From NCBI GenBank assembly GCA_016934955.1, contig JAFGRY010000009.1, positions 124,001-188,000 on the forward strand: a DNA stretch of 64,000 nucleotides. Reading direction: 5' to 3'. The notes below the pieces were generated by a model. It saw nothing but the letters and a program-made list of their open reading frames with translations, ran no database searches and was not told the DNA's origin. The stretch is from a bacterium. Lineage in GTDB: Bacteria; Zhuqueibacterota; QNDG01; JAGLOF01. A program made the position numbers and the translations under genes. Of this stretch, positions 16,356 through 27,981 are shown piece after piece (position 1 is the first letter of the stretch; each line of letters begins with the position of its first letter).

Positions 16356-19300
16356 ATGGTGACAGGTACAGCAGCGATCATCTGCGCTGTCTCGGCGATA
16401 CTGCTCTTCCCTGAACGCAGCGACGCGCGGAATGCGGATACCGATACCGCCATCCTCTCTTCATCGGAGCAGGGGTGTACGGTCAGCTGGCGGCCGGCGA
16501 ACCTGGTGATTGTTCCGGTGGAACGGAACGGCCGCGCCTATCGTTCGGTGGCCTTCGATCACGCGGTGCCCTGGACGGAACCGGGCAGCCCGCAGCTGCC
16601 CGCCCGGGTGCTGCTGTTCGGGGTTCCGGACGGGGCCGAGGTGTCGGTCACGGTCGAGGTCGGCGGGGAGCGGCGACTGGGCGGTGCGGCCGTGGAACCG
16701 ACGCCGGATGCGGTGATCCGGGACGGCCTGTCCGCGGATATCTACCGGGAAGGCGCCGCTTACGGGAGCCGCGATGTCTATCCCGGGGCTGCCTATGCTC
16801 TGGAAGGGCCGTTTACCGCCGGAACCCGCCGTATTGTCAAGGTGCTGCTCTTTCCGGTCCGGTATGACCCGGCGACGTCGGAACTGATCAGCGCGGCCGG
16901 GTTCACCGTCTCCCTGGGCTTCAGCAAGGCGGCGGTGAGAAGGGCGGGCCCGCCCGAACCGTCCGTATCCCGGGATCCGGTGACGGCCTCACTGGTGAAC
17001 GCGAAGGCGGTGGGAACCTGGCGCGCTGACATCCCCGCCGCACTTCCCAAAAGCGGCACCGCCCAGAGCGGCATTCGAATCCGTATCCCGGTCCGGGAAG
17101 AGGGGGTATACGCGATCAGCGGCAAGTCGCTGCAGGATCTGGGCGTGACACTTTCCTACGTCGATCCCGCCACGATAAAGATATGCGGCAACGGCGGCAG
17201 AGAGCTCCCGCATTCCCTTTCCGGGGTTCCGGCCGACACCCTGGGTACGGTTCCCTGTCTGGTGGAGGGCGTGGAGGACGGCACATTCGACAGCAATGAC
17301 CGGATCATTTTTTACGGCCGCGGCACCGATGATCTCGAATGGGACGGGTCCGCGGGCCGGTTCAGGCACTATCTGAACCGGTACACGAGAACGAATATCT
17401 ACTGGCTGATCTATAATGACGGCAGGGACGGGAAACGGTTCGTCCCGCGTGCCGGCGGGGATCCGGCGGCCGCGACCGTGATGAGCACTTTCAGGGACGT
17501 CGTGTTCGTGGAGCAGGACATCAACAATCCGGTAGAAGGAGGGCTTGTCTGGTACGGGCATCAGTTCCGGTCGACGATACCCTCCTACAGCACCCAGGTG
17601 TCCATGCCGGATCCGGATGAGAGTGAACCGGTCGATTTTTTCTTTCGCTGGGTTGGCGGCACCATCGGTCAGCACAATTTCAGTATTGACTGGAACGACG
17701 AGCCGGTGCAGAGTCTTTCCGTGACCAGCACCCTGGGATCCGAACGGGAAGCCTCCCATACGGGCACTGTTATCGATGGCGAAAACAGGTTGAGCATGCA
17801 GTATTCCTATGCGGGCTCCGCCCCTGAACCATATGCGTTTCTCGACTGGTTTGACATTGAATACACACGGACGATACGCAGCCATGACGGCGCCGTGCGT
17901 TTTTTCTCTCCGGCGGTGTCCGGGCTCTATGCCTACAGGCTGCAGGGATTTCCTTCCCGTCCGCTGGTGTTCGACGTGACCGATCCGGGTGACGCCGGCA
18001 TTGTCGAGGCAGAGGCGAACGGCGGCGAATTCAGGATCGTCCGGCGTCAGGAGGGACCGGAGCCGTCGCGGTTCATCGCCTGTAATCCCGGGAACCTGCC
18101 GGTACCAGCCGGGATGAGCATCGACGAGAATTCGGATCTCAAATCGGAAAGCAACGGCGGCGATCTGCTCATCATCACCCACGCGGACTTCATGGACCAG
18201 GCGCTGCGTCTGGCGGAGCATCGGCGGACGGCCGATTCGCTGCAGGTGCAGACCGTGGACATTCAGGATGTATATGATGAATTTTCAGCGGGAGTGTTCG
18301 ATCCGACCGCGATCCGCTACGCGGTCTCATACGCGTTCGAACACTGGAATCCCCGCCCTTCATACCTGCTGCTGTTCGGTGACGGTGATTTTGACTACCG
18401 TGACATTATATCCCCCGCGGGTGAAAACTGGATCCCTCCCTTCGAGTTCGACGGCGTCTTCTATTCCCAGTCACGGGCCTCGGACGACTGGTACACCTAT
18501 GTGTCGGGTGATGACATGGTCATGGATCTGGCTGTCGGCCGGCTGCCGGTCCGGACAGCCGGTGAAGCGAGGACGGTTGTCGACAAGATCATTCAGTATG
18601 ACACGAACCCCGTGCAGGGAGTCTGGAAGCAGGTGACAACACTGGTGGGAGACGACGAAAAAGCGGCGGGAGGCCAGGGCAATGAGATCAATCACATCAA
18701 TGCCTCAGAATATATTGCCGAGAACGTTATTCCTGACCGCTTCAATGTAGACAAGATCTATCTCACTGAATATCCGGAGGTGATTACCGGCGACGGTCTC
18801 AGAAAGCCGGAGGCGGGCGACCGGCTGATCGAGAATATCAACCAGGGAACGATCATCGTCAATTATATCGGCCACGGCAACCAGAAACTCTGGGCCCATG
18901 AATGGATATTCCATCGTGATATCGATTTCAGCCGGCTGACCAACAGCGAAAAACTGCCACTGTTTTACGCGGCTACCTGTTCTTTCGGCTGGTATGACCG
19001 GATCAGCGAGCAGAGTTTCGGAGAAGTGCTGGTCACCACGGCCGACCGGGGGGGGGTCGCGACCATCGCTTCCTGCCGGCTCTGTTCCGCTCCGTATAAT
19101 GAAGCCCTGAACGCGGCCTTTCTCGGACAGCTGCTGCCCGACACCGGCCCGACGCAGCGCATGGGAGACGCCCTGCGGCTGGCGAAACTCAACGCCGGCA
19201 CCCGCAGCAACAATGAATTCTACCATATTCTCGGCGATCCATCCCAGAGACTTGCCGTGCCGCGCTATGAGGCCGTATTCACCAGCATGCAGCCCGACAC

Positions 19301-20303
19301 ATTCAAGGCCCTGGGCGTGATACAGGTCGAAGGCGAGATCAGAAAAGACGGCGCGGTCTGGGACGGGTTTAACGGCGAACTGCTGCTGCAGGCCAGGGAT
19401 TCCCGCAAGCAGAGCAGCCATACCACGGCCTACGGCAGTGTTATGAATTACGTTCTGGCTGGCAATTCCCTCTTCAAGGGGGAAGCGGATGTCAATAACG
19501 GCAGATTCGCGTGTTCGTTTGTGGTCCCCAAGGACATCTCCTACGGCGGCGTCGACGGCAGGCTCAGCACCTATTTCTGGAACGAAGAAACCGACGGCGC
19601 CGGATACCGCAACGGTATTCAGGTCGGCGGCAGCGGCGGTATCGTGGATACGGAAGGCCCGGAGCTCGACATCGGATTTACCGGCCGGGTCAATTTTATC
19701 AGCGGGGATATGATCGTCCCTCCCGTAGAGCTGCGGCTGACCATCGAAGACAACAAGACGGGCATCAATCTCACCGGGGAAATCGGCCACAAGATCATCC
19801 TCACCGTGGACGACGCCGGCGAAAGGGACATTACCGACTATTTCAGCTATGACAAGAACGAATATCTGAAAGGGACGATTGTCTATTCTCTCGCTGATTT
19901 GCCGGAGGGGAATCACGAGCTTCGGGTTAAGGCATGGGACAATGCGAACAACTCCTCCACCGCCTCGGTACTGCTGCAGGTGGTGTCCGGAGAGAAACTG
20001 AACATAGAACGGGTGATGAACTATCCCAATCCCCTTGACAGGGATACGGATTTCACCTTTTATCTGAGCATGGATGCCCGGGTGAACATCAAAATTTTTA
20101 CGGTCAGCGGCAGGCTCGTCCGCACGCTGTCGGGCATTCAGGGGACCGCCGGATTCAATATGGTGCACTGGGACGGTACGGATGAAATGGGTGACCGTAT
20201 TGCCAACGGTGTCTACCTCTACAAGGTCGCAGGTACGGCCGCGGCCGGCGGTAAACAGAGCACCGCCGAGAAGATCGAGCGGCTCATGATCCTTCGGCAG
20301 TAA
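16356..20303 (+). CDS. porU: Type IX secretion system sortase PorU (C25 gingipain-like), with FlgD-like C-terminal domain
   Basis: PorU is the outer-surface cysteine protease that removes the C-terminal sorting domain from type IX cargo and attaches the mature protein. The 1315-residue protein has a signal peptide, a long N-terminal beta region, and a gingipain-like catalytic domain (about residues 590-960). In it, LLIITHADFMDQA and YLLLFGDGDFDYRD open the fold, IGHGNQKLW carries catalytic His840, and ATCSFGWYD carries Cys875. A FlgD-type Ig domain ends the protein (NYPNPLDRDTDF to NGVYLYKVAG). ATG 16356 has AAGGA just upstream. Its presence explains the sorting domains on the secreted proteins at 55-62 kb. 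Other T9SS parts are not in the window. Confidence 0.88.
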   Translation: MVTGTAAIICAVSAILLFPERSDARNADTDTAILSSSEQGCTVSWRPANLVIVPVERNGRAYRSVAFDHAVPWTEPGSPQLPARVLLFGVPDGAEVSVTVEVGGERRLGGAAVEPTPDAVIRDGLSADIYREGAAYGSRDVYPGAAYALEGPFTAGTRRIVKVLLFPVRYDPATSELISAAGFTVSLGFSKAAVRRAGPPEPSVSRDPVTASLVNAKAVGTWRADIPAALPKSGTAQSGIRIRIPVREEGVYAISGKSLQDLGVTLSYVDPATIKICGNGGRELPHSLSGVPADTLGTVPCLVEGVEDGTFDSNDRIIFYGRGTDDLEWDGSAGRFRHYLNRYTRTNIYWLIYNDGRDGKRFVPRAGGDPAAATVMSTFRDVVFVEQDINNPVEGGLVWYGHQFRSTIPSYSTQVSMPDPDESEPVDFFFRWVGGTIGQHNFSIDWNDEPVQSLSVTSTLGSEREASHTGTVIDGENRLSMQYSYAGSAPEPYAFLDWFDIEYTRTIRSHDGAVRFFSPAVSGLYAYRLQGFPSRPLVFDVTDPGDAGIVEAEANGGEFRIVRRQEGPEPSRFIACNPGNLPVPAGMSIDENSDLKSESNGGDLLIITHADFMDQALRLAEHRRTADSLQVQTVDIQDVYDEFSAGVFDPTAIRYAVSYAFEHWNPRPSYLLLFGDGDFDYRDIISPAGENWIPPFEFDGVFYSQSRASDDWYTYVSGDDMVMDLAVGRLPVRTAGEARTVVDKIIQYDTNPVQGVWKQVTTLVGDDEKAAGGQGNEINHINASEYIAENVIPDRFNVDKIYLTEYPEVITGDGLRKPEAGDRLIENINQGTIIVNYIGHGNQKLWAHEWIFHRDIDFSRLTNSEKLPLFYAATCSFGWYDRISEQSFGEVLVTTADRGGVATIASCRLCSAPYNEALNAAFLGQLLPDTGPTQRMGDALRLAKLNAGTRSNNEFYHILGDPSQRLAVPRYEAVFTSMQPDTFKALGVIQVEGEIRKDGAVWDGFNGELLLQARDSRKQSSHTTAYGSVMNYVLAGNSLFKGEADVNNGRFACSFVVPKDISYGGVDGRLSTYFWNEETDGAGYRNGIQVGGSGGIVDTEGPELDIGFTGRVNFISGDMIVPPVELRLTIEDNKTGINLTGEIGHKIILTVDDAGERDITDYFSYDKNEYLKGTIVYSLADLPEGNHELRVKAWDNANNSSTASVLLQVVSGEKLNIERVMNYPNPLDRDTDFTFYLSMDARVNIKIFTVSGRLVRTLSGIQGTAGFNMVHWDGTDEMGDRIANGVYLYKVAGTAAAGGKQSTAEKIERLMILRQ

Positions 20304-23531
<3,228 letters not shown>

Positions 23532-23621
23532 ATGGTGCTGCCGACGGCATATGTTCGGCAGGACGAAGGCTCACATCTATACTGATGACCGTCATGCGGT
23601 AAAGAGCGATTGGATGTGCCG

Positions 23622-23650
23622 GGCAGGGCTGTGCAGACACGCGCCCTGCC
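23622..23650. terminator. Stem-loop between convergent genes
   Basis: Perfect 8-bp inverted repeat GGCAGGGC (23622-23629) and GCCCTGCC (23643-23650), 13-base loop, followed on the plus strand by AATGTTTTAT. It lies between the ends of the beta-galactosidase (plus) and the serine hydrolase (minus), where a bidirectional terminator is expected. A weaker 7-bp hairpin, CTGCCGA with TCGGCAG, lies about 70 bp upstream. Confidence 0.5.
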
Positions 23651-23656
23651 AATGTT

Positions 23657-24727
23657 TTATCCTCCGGCCGCAGGCAGAATCAAGCGGTACATAACCGGGA
23701 TGAACGAGCTCATGTTTTCCCAGTTCCGTTCCATGGCGGCGTTCATGGCGGCGACGATGACCAGGTCCAGATCGGGAACGACGACGATCCACTGGCCGCC
23801 GAATCCCGAAGCGAAGAACATGCGGTGCTCGTCGAACCTGCCGGTCCACCAGTGGAAACCGTATCCGACCTCGCGCATTTCCCGCCAGGGCTCGGTGTAG
23901 TCCCGGTGGTTTTTGACCGACTGGTCGACCCAGGCCGCGGGCACGATCTGCCTGCCGTCGTAAGAGCCTTTTTTGAGATATAGATATCCGAACCGCGCCA
24001 TGTCCCGCGCTGTCAGGGAAAGTCCCGCCCCGCCGAAGGTATACCCGTTCTGATCCGAGACCCAACGCAGCGATTGTATGCCCAGGGGCCTGAACAGTTT
24101 TTCCCGGGCGTAATACACGGTATTCTTTCCCGTTGCCCGGGCGATGATCACCGAGAGCAGGTGGGAACCGTGAGTGGAGTAGAGAAAGCCGCTCCCCGGA
24201 GTGAACCGCAGGGGCGCGGCAAGAATCGCCGCTGTCATATCAGGGGAACGTTTCATGGCATTTGAGATCCGGCTTTCTTCCTCGATCCCTGCCTGCATGG
24301 TGAGCAGATGCCGGATTGTGATTCTGCCTTTCTCGGGATTCTGCGCGAAAGATGGCGCCTCGGGAAAGAAATCACGTATCGGCTGATCGATGCCGTCTAT
24401 AAACCCCTCGGAGATTGCGATGCCCACCAGGGCGGAGGTGACGCTTTTCGCAGCCGAGTAGACCGGAACCAGAGCATCGGCCCGGCAGCCGTTGTAGTAT
24501 CGCTCCCCAACCAGATACCCGTTTTTCACGATGAGCAGGCTGAGAATATAGTCCCATGATGCCGCTTCCCTGAATGCCTCCTCCAGGATGGCCGGGTCCA
24601 TCCCCTGCGCCTCCGGGGTAGAGACGTTCCAGTGTGAGGGCGTCACCTGCCAAGCGGGCCGCTGCGCCGCCGCTGTTCCGCTGACGGCGATGGCAAGCAT
24701 GAGGTGAAGAGCAGATCTTCTTTTCAT
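23657..24727 (-). CDS. Secreted class C beta-lactamase-like serine hydrolase
   Basis: A 356-residue serine hydrolase of the beta-lactamase/esterase (Pfam Beta-lactamase) group. Signal peptide (MKRRSALHLMLAIAVSGTAAAQ) starts at ATG 24727; an ATG 18 bp upstream is an alternative. The catalytic SxxK is in YSAAKSVTSALVG, the Tyr motif is YSTHGSHLLS, and FGGQWIVVVPDLDLVIVAAMN near the C terminus fits the third motif region. Members act as esterases, D-amino-acid peptidases or nylon-oligomer hydrolases more often than as true lactamases. It is divergent from the SorC regulator and converges on the beta-galactosidase. Confidence 0.85.
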   Translation of the reverse strand: MKRRSALHLMLAIAVSGTAAAQRPAWQVTPSHWNVSTPEAQGMDPAILEEAFREAASWDYILSLLIVKNGYLVGERYYNGCRADALVPVYSAAKSVTSALVGIAISEGFIDGIDQPIRDFFPEAPSFAQNPEKGRITIRHLLTMQAGIEEESRISNAMKRSPDMTAAILAAPLRFTPGSGFLYSTHGSHLLSVIIARATGKNTVYYAREKLFRPLGIQSLRWVSDQNGYTFGGAGLSLTARDMARFGYLYLKKGSYDGRQIVPAAWVDQSVKNHRDYTEPWREMREVGYGFHWWTGRFDEHRMFFASGFGGQWIVVVPDLDLVIVAAMNAAMERNWENMSSFIPVMYRLILPAAGG

Positions 24728-24891
24728 TCCCGAACGTATCCGCATCGTACTGGTCCTGTAACCGGTGGGGCAAGAGCAGGTGCTGCAACCGGTAATACGG
24801 ATACCGGGACACGAATCCCCTAAGAGACGGCGGCGATGCTTTCATTCTTTCCCGTTGCTTTTTTCAATTTTGATGTGTAAGTTATCACTTG

Positions 24892-24924
24892 GAACAGATG
24901 TTCACACCCTTTGAACAAATGTAC
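24892..24924 (+). promoter_or_regulatory. Tandem operator-like palindromes before the SorC-family regulator gene
   Basis: Two copies of a GAACA-N2-TGTTC-like palindrome: GAACAGATGTTC (24892-24903) and GAACAAATGTAC (24913-24924). Their starts are exactly 21 bp apart, two turns of the helix. They lie just before ATG 24935 and downstream of a possible promoter (TTGCTT near 24855, with -10 candidates near 24878-24887). A repressor bound here would block its own transcription. SorC/DeoR-type regulators are known to bind paired sites cooperatively as tetramers. The assignment to this regulator is an inference. Confidence 0.6.
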
Positions 24925-24934
24925 ATGATGCGTC

Positions 24935-25879
24935 ATGAATTCCTATCCCGACACAACCGCATTGCTGGTGGAGACGGCACGGCTCTACTATGAGCAGAAT
25001 CTCAGCCAGCAGCAGATCGCCGACAGGCTCGGGATCTCCCGGCCGATGGTGTCCCGGTTTCTCAGCCGCGGCCGCAAAGACGGCATCATCAGAATCCAGA
25101 TCGTTGACCCCGATGAATCCAGCCGCAGCCTCGGTCAGCGGCTGCGGGAGCGGTACGGCCTGAAAGACGCAGTCGTGGTGAGAGCGGGCGAGATGAGTGA
25201 GTCTGAGCTCAAGACCGCTCTCGGGGAAGCGGCGGCATCGTATCTCGGGTGCATCATTCAGCATATTTCAATCCTGGGAGTCTCCTGGGGGACCACCATG
25301 CAGGCCGTTGCCGACAGCATCCGCGGAGCGAACAATCAGGGTCTCCAGGTCGTGCAGCTGGTTGGCGGGTTCACCGGCGGCGCCTGCAATACCCATGCGG
25401 GAGAGATCACGCAGCGCATTGCAACCCGTCTCGGCACCACGGCATGTCTGCTGCCCCTGCCGGCGATCGTCGACAGCGCCGAAGTGAAACAGGCGCTGCT
25501 TTCGGACAGAAACATCGCCCGTGTCGTCGACCTGGCGCGGAAGAGCGACGCCGCGCTGTTTTCTCTGGGGACGTTCACATCGGAGTCGATCCTGGTACAG
25601 GCGCAGTATTTCGGCAGCCGTGATGTACAAGCGCTGCGGGCCGCTGGAGCAGTGGGTGATATCTGCACGCATCTGGTCACCGCTGACGGCTCGGTCTGCT
25701 CACCGGCGCTGGAGGAGCGCACCCTGGGGATCGGGCTCGACGATCTGAAAGAAAAACGGTATTCAATCGCTGTTGCCGGAGGTTCTGAAAAAGGGGAAAT
25801 CATCCTGGCCGGACTGCGGGGCGGTTATTTCAACGTTCTGGTCACCGATGATTCGACGGCGGCGGTGCTTTTATCTTAA
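24935..25879 (+). CDS. SorC-family sugar-responsive transcription regulator
   Basis: A 314-residue regulator with an N-terminal helix-turn-helix (about residues 20-45: NLSQQQIADRLGISRPMVSRFLSRGRKDGII) and the SorC phosphosugar-binding domain, a degenerate isomerase-like fold: VSWGTTMQAVADSI, VQLVGGFTGG, DAALFSLGTF, GAVGDICTHLVTADG and the closing RYSIAVAGGSEKGEIILAGLRGGYFNVLVTD. SorC regulators usually sense a phosphorylated sugar or triose of the pathway they control. It starts the 15-kb 6-deoxyhexose operon, so rhamnulose-1-phosphate, fuculose-1-phosphate or dihydroxyacetone phosphate is a reasonable effector. Paired operator-like sites precede the gene, suggesting autoregulation. Confidence 0.9.
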   Translation: MNSYPDTTALLVETARLYYEQNLSQQQIADRLGISRPMVSRFLSRGRKDGIIRIQIVDPDESSRSLGQRLRERYGLKDAVVVRAGEMSESELKTALGEAAASYLGCIIQHISILGVSWGTTMQAVADSIRGANNQGLQVVQLVGGFTGGACNTHAGEITQRIATRLGTTACLLPLPAIVDSAEVKQALLSDRNIARVVDLARKSDAALFSLGTFTSESILVQAQYFGSRDVQALRAAGAVGDICTHLVTADGSVCSPALEERTLGIGLDDLKEKRYSIAVAGGSEKGEIILAGLRGGYFNVLVTDDSTAAVLLS

Positions 25880-25902
25880 CAGCGTACAAAGGGGAGAAGC
25901 CA

Positions 25903-27951
25903 ATGAAGAACTCAGCTAAACAGACTGCAGCGGCCCTGGTGTTCGCCGTGCTGGCGGTGAGTATGCTTGGCGGATGTTTCAACAGGGCCGGGACCGATGA
26001 CCAGCGCATGGCCTGGTGGCGTGACGCCCGGTTCGGCATGTTCATTCACTGGGGCCTTTACGCGGTGCCGGCGGGTGAGTGGAACGGTGAGACCACCCAC
26101 GCGGAATGGATCCGGACCACGGCCCGGATCCCACTGGAGACGTACGACGGCTTCGTCGACCAGTTCAACCCGGTTGATTTCAATGCCGATGCCTGGGTGA
26201 AAATGGCCAGGGATGCCGGGATGAAGTATATCGTCATCACCAGCAAGCACCATGACGGATTCTGTCTGTTCGATTCCGACCAGACCGATTTTAATATCAT
26301 GGCAACTCCCTATAAAAAGGACATCATGAAAGCGCTGGCCAGGGCCTGCCGCAAATACCGGGTCAAGATGTGCTGGTACTATTCGATCATGGACTGGCAC
26401 CATCCCGATTATCTGCCGAGACGGGACTGGGAGAAGGACCGGTCAACGGAAGGCGCGGATTTCGACCGCTACGTCGCATACATGAAGGCCCAGCTCAAGG
26501 AGCTGATCACCAATTACGGCGACATCGGCGTGCTCTGGTTCGACGGAGAATGGGAGCGTACCTGGAACCGGGAATACGGATTCGATCTGTATAATTATGT
26601 CCGAAGCCTGCAGCCGGACATCATCATCAACAACCGGGTCGGCGCCGGACGTTCGGGCATGGAGGGGATGGACAAAAGCGGCGGGTTCGCGGGCGATTTC
26701 GGCACTCCGGAACAGCAGATACCGGCAACCGGGCTGCCGGGGGTTGACTGGGAGACCTGCATGACCATGAACGATCACTGGGGCTGGAACAAAAACGACA
26801 GGAACTGGAAATCCAGCGAGAACCTGATTCGTACACTGGCGGACATCGCTTCCAAAGGAGGCAATTTTCTCCTCAATGTCGGTCCCAAAGCGGACGGCAC
26901 CTTTCCGGAGGAGAGTGTGGAGCGCCTGCGGCGGATCGGTGAGTGGATGCGCGTCAACGGCGAATCCATTTATAAAACCTCGGCCAGCCCGTTCCGGAAT
27001 CTGGCCTGGGGCCGCTGCACTCAGAAGAGCGTTGTGGGGGGGACGCGGCTCTACCTGCATGTATTCGACTGGCCCGGGGACGGGAAGCTCGTCGTTCCCG
27101 GTATCTATAACCAGGTGAAAAAAGTGTACCTGCTCACCGATCCCACCCTGGAAGTGAGCGCCGAACGGGGACCGGATGATATCATTCTCACGCTTCCGTC
27201 CACGGCGCCGGATTCCATCAATACGGTTGTTGTCCTCGAGGTGAGAGGCAAAGCGGATATCGACAATCCGCCGCAAATCAGCGCCGATTTCGATGTCTTC
27301 ATTGACAAGCTGCCGATCATTCTCTCCACCGACCGGGAACACGTGGTGATCCGATACACGCTTGACGGTGCCGATCCAACATCCCAGTCTCCTCCTTTTA
27401 AAGATGCGATCATGATACGGAAAACCCGCACCCTCGCGACGGCCTGTTTCCGGGACGGGAGGATGGTAAGCGGTGTTGTCCGGCGGGAGTTCCGGAAAGT
27501 GGCTCCGAAACCGGCATTTTCCAAGGAAGCGCTGAAACCGGGCCTGGTCTACCGTTATTTTGAAGGTGACTGGAACGCGCTGCCCTCGTTCCACCGGCTG
27601 CGTCCGGTCAAAACCGGCACCGTCGCCAATTTCAGCCTGGAGAACCGCCGCAGGAACGAATACATGGGATTCGAATACAACGGCTTCATCCGCGTTCCCC
27701 GGGACGGCGTATACGGGTTCTCCACCGATTCGGATGACGGCAGCAGGCTCTACATCGGTGGATATCTGGTGGCGGACAACGATGGACTGCACGGCCTGCG
27801 GGAGCAGGAGGGGATCATCCCCCTGGAAGCAGGCTACCATCCGATCCGGGTCACCTATTTCAACAAAACCGGCGGCTATGACCTCATGGTCAATTTCCGC
27901 AGCAGCGGAAATCCGGGCGTGGCGATTCCGGATTCTCTGCTCTTCAGATAG
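25903..27951 (+). CDS. GH29 alpha-L-fucosidase lipoprotein with C-terminal PA14 domain
   Basis: Releases L-fucose from glycans. Lipoprotein leader ends in SMLGGC. The GH29 domain (residues about 30-360) shows FGMFIHWGLY, KYIVITSKHHDGFCLFDS, WYYSIMDWHHPDY and VLWFDGEW with nucleophile Asp214, then GNFLLNVGPKADG. A beta-sandwich follows (about 365-450), then a chitobiase/FN3-associated-type domain (VVIRYTLDGADPT, about 455-545), then a PA14 domain (about 548-680: GLVYRYFEGDW, VPRDGVYGFSTDSDDGSRLYIGG, GYHPIRVTYFNKTGGYDLMV) that may bind sugar. The start at 25903 follows AGGGGAG. First enzyme of the operon, 23 bp after sorC. Confidence 0.92.
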   Translation: MKNSAKQTAAALVFAVLAVSMLGGCFNRAGTDDQRMAWWRDARFGMFIHWGLYAVPAGEWNGETTHAEWIRTTARIPLETYDGFVDQFNPVDFNADAWVKMARDAGMKYIVITSKHHDGFCLFDSDQTDFNIMATPYKKDIMKALARACRKYRVKMCWYYSIMDWHHPDYLPRRDWEKDRSTEGADFDRYVAYMKAQLKELITNYGDIGVLWFDGEWERTWNREYGFDLYNYVRSLQPDIIINNRVGAGRSGMEGMDKSGGFAGDFGTPEQQIPATGLPGVDWETCMTMNDHWGWNKNDRNWKSSENLIRTLADIASKGGNFLLNVGPKADGTFPEESVERLRRIGEWMRVNGESIYKTSASPFRNLAWGRCTQKSVVGGTRLYLHVFDWPGDGKLVVPGIYNQVKKVYLLTDPTLEVSAERGPDDIILTLPSTAPDSINTVVVLEVRGKADIDNPPQISADFDVFIDKLPIILSTDREHVVIRYTLDGADPTSQSPPFKDAIMIRKTRTLATACFRDGRMVSGVVRREFRKVAPKPAFSKEALKPGLVYRYFEGDWNALPSFHRLRPVKTGTVANFSLENRRRNEYMGFEYNGFIRVPRDGVYGFSTDSDDGSRLYIGGYLVADNDGLHGLREQEGIIPLEAGYHPIRVTYFNKTGGYDLMVNFRSSGNPGVAIPDSLLFR

Positions 27952-27981
27952 CGATGGTACCGTCACGGTCCGGAGATACGC

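Noticed and set aside
23657..24727. Serine hydrolase as a true beta-lactamase resistance gene
   Set aside because: It has SxxK and a Tyr motif, but family members are mostly esterases or peptidases, and the context gives no sign of resistance.
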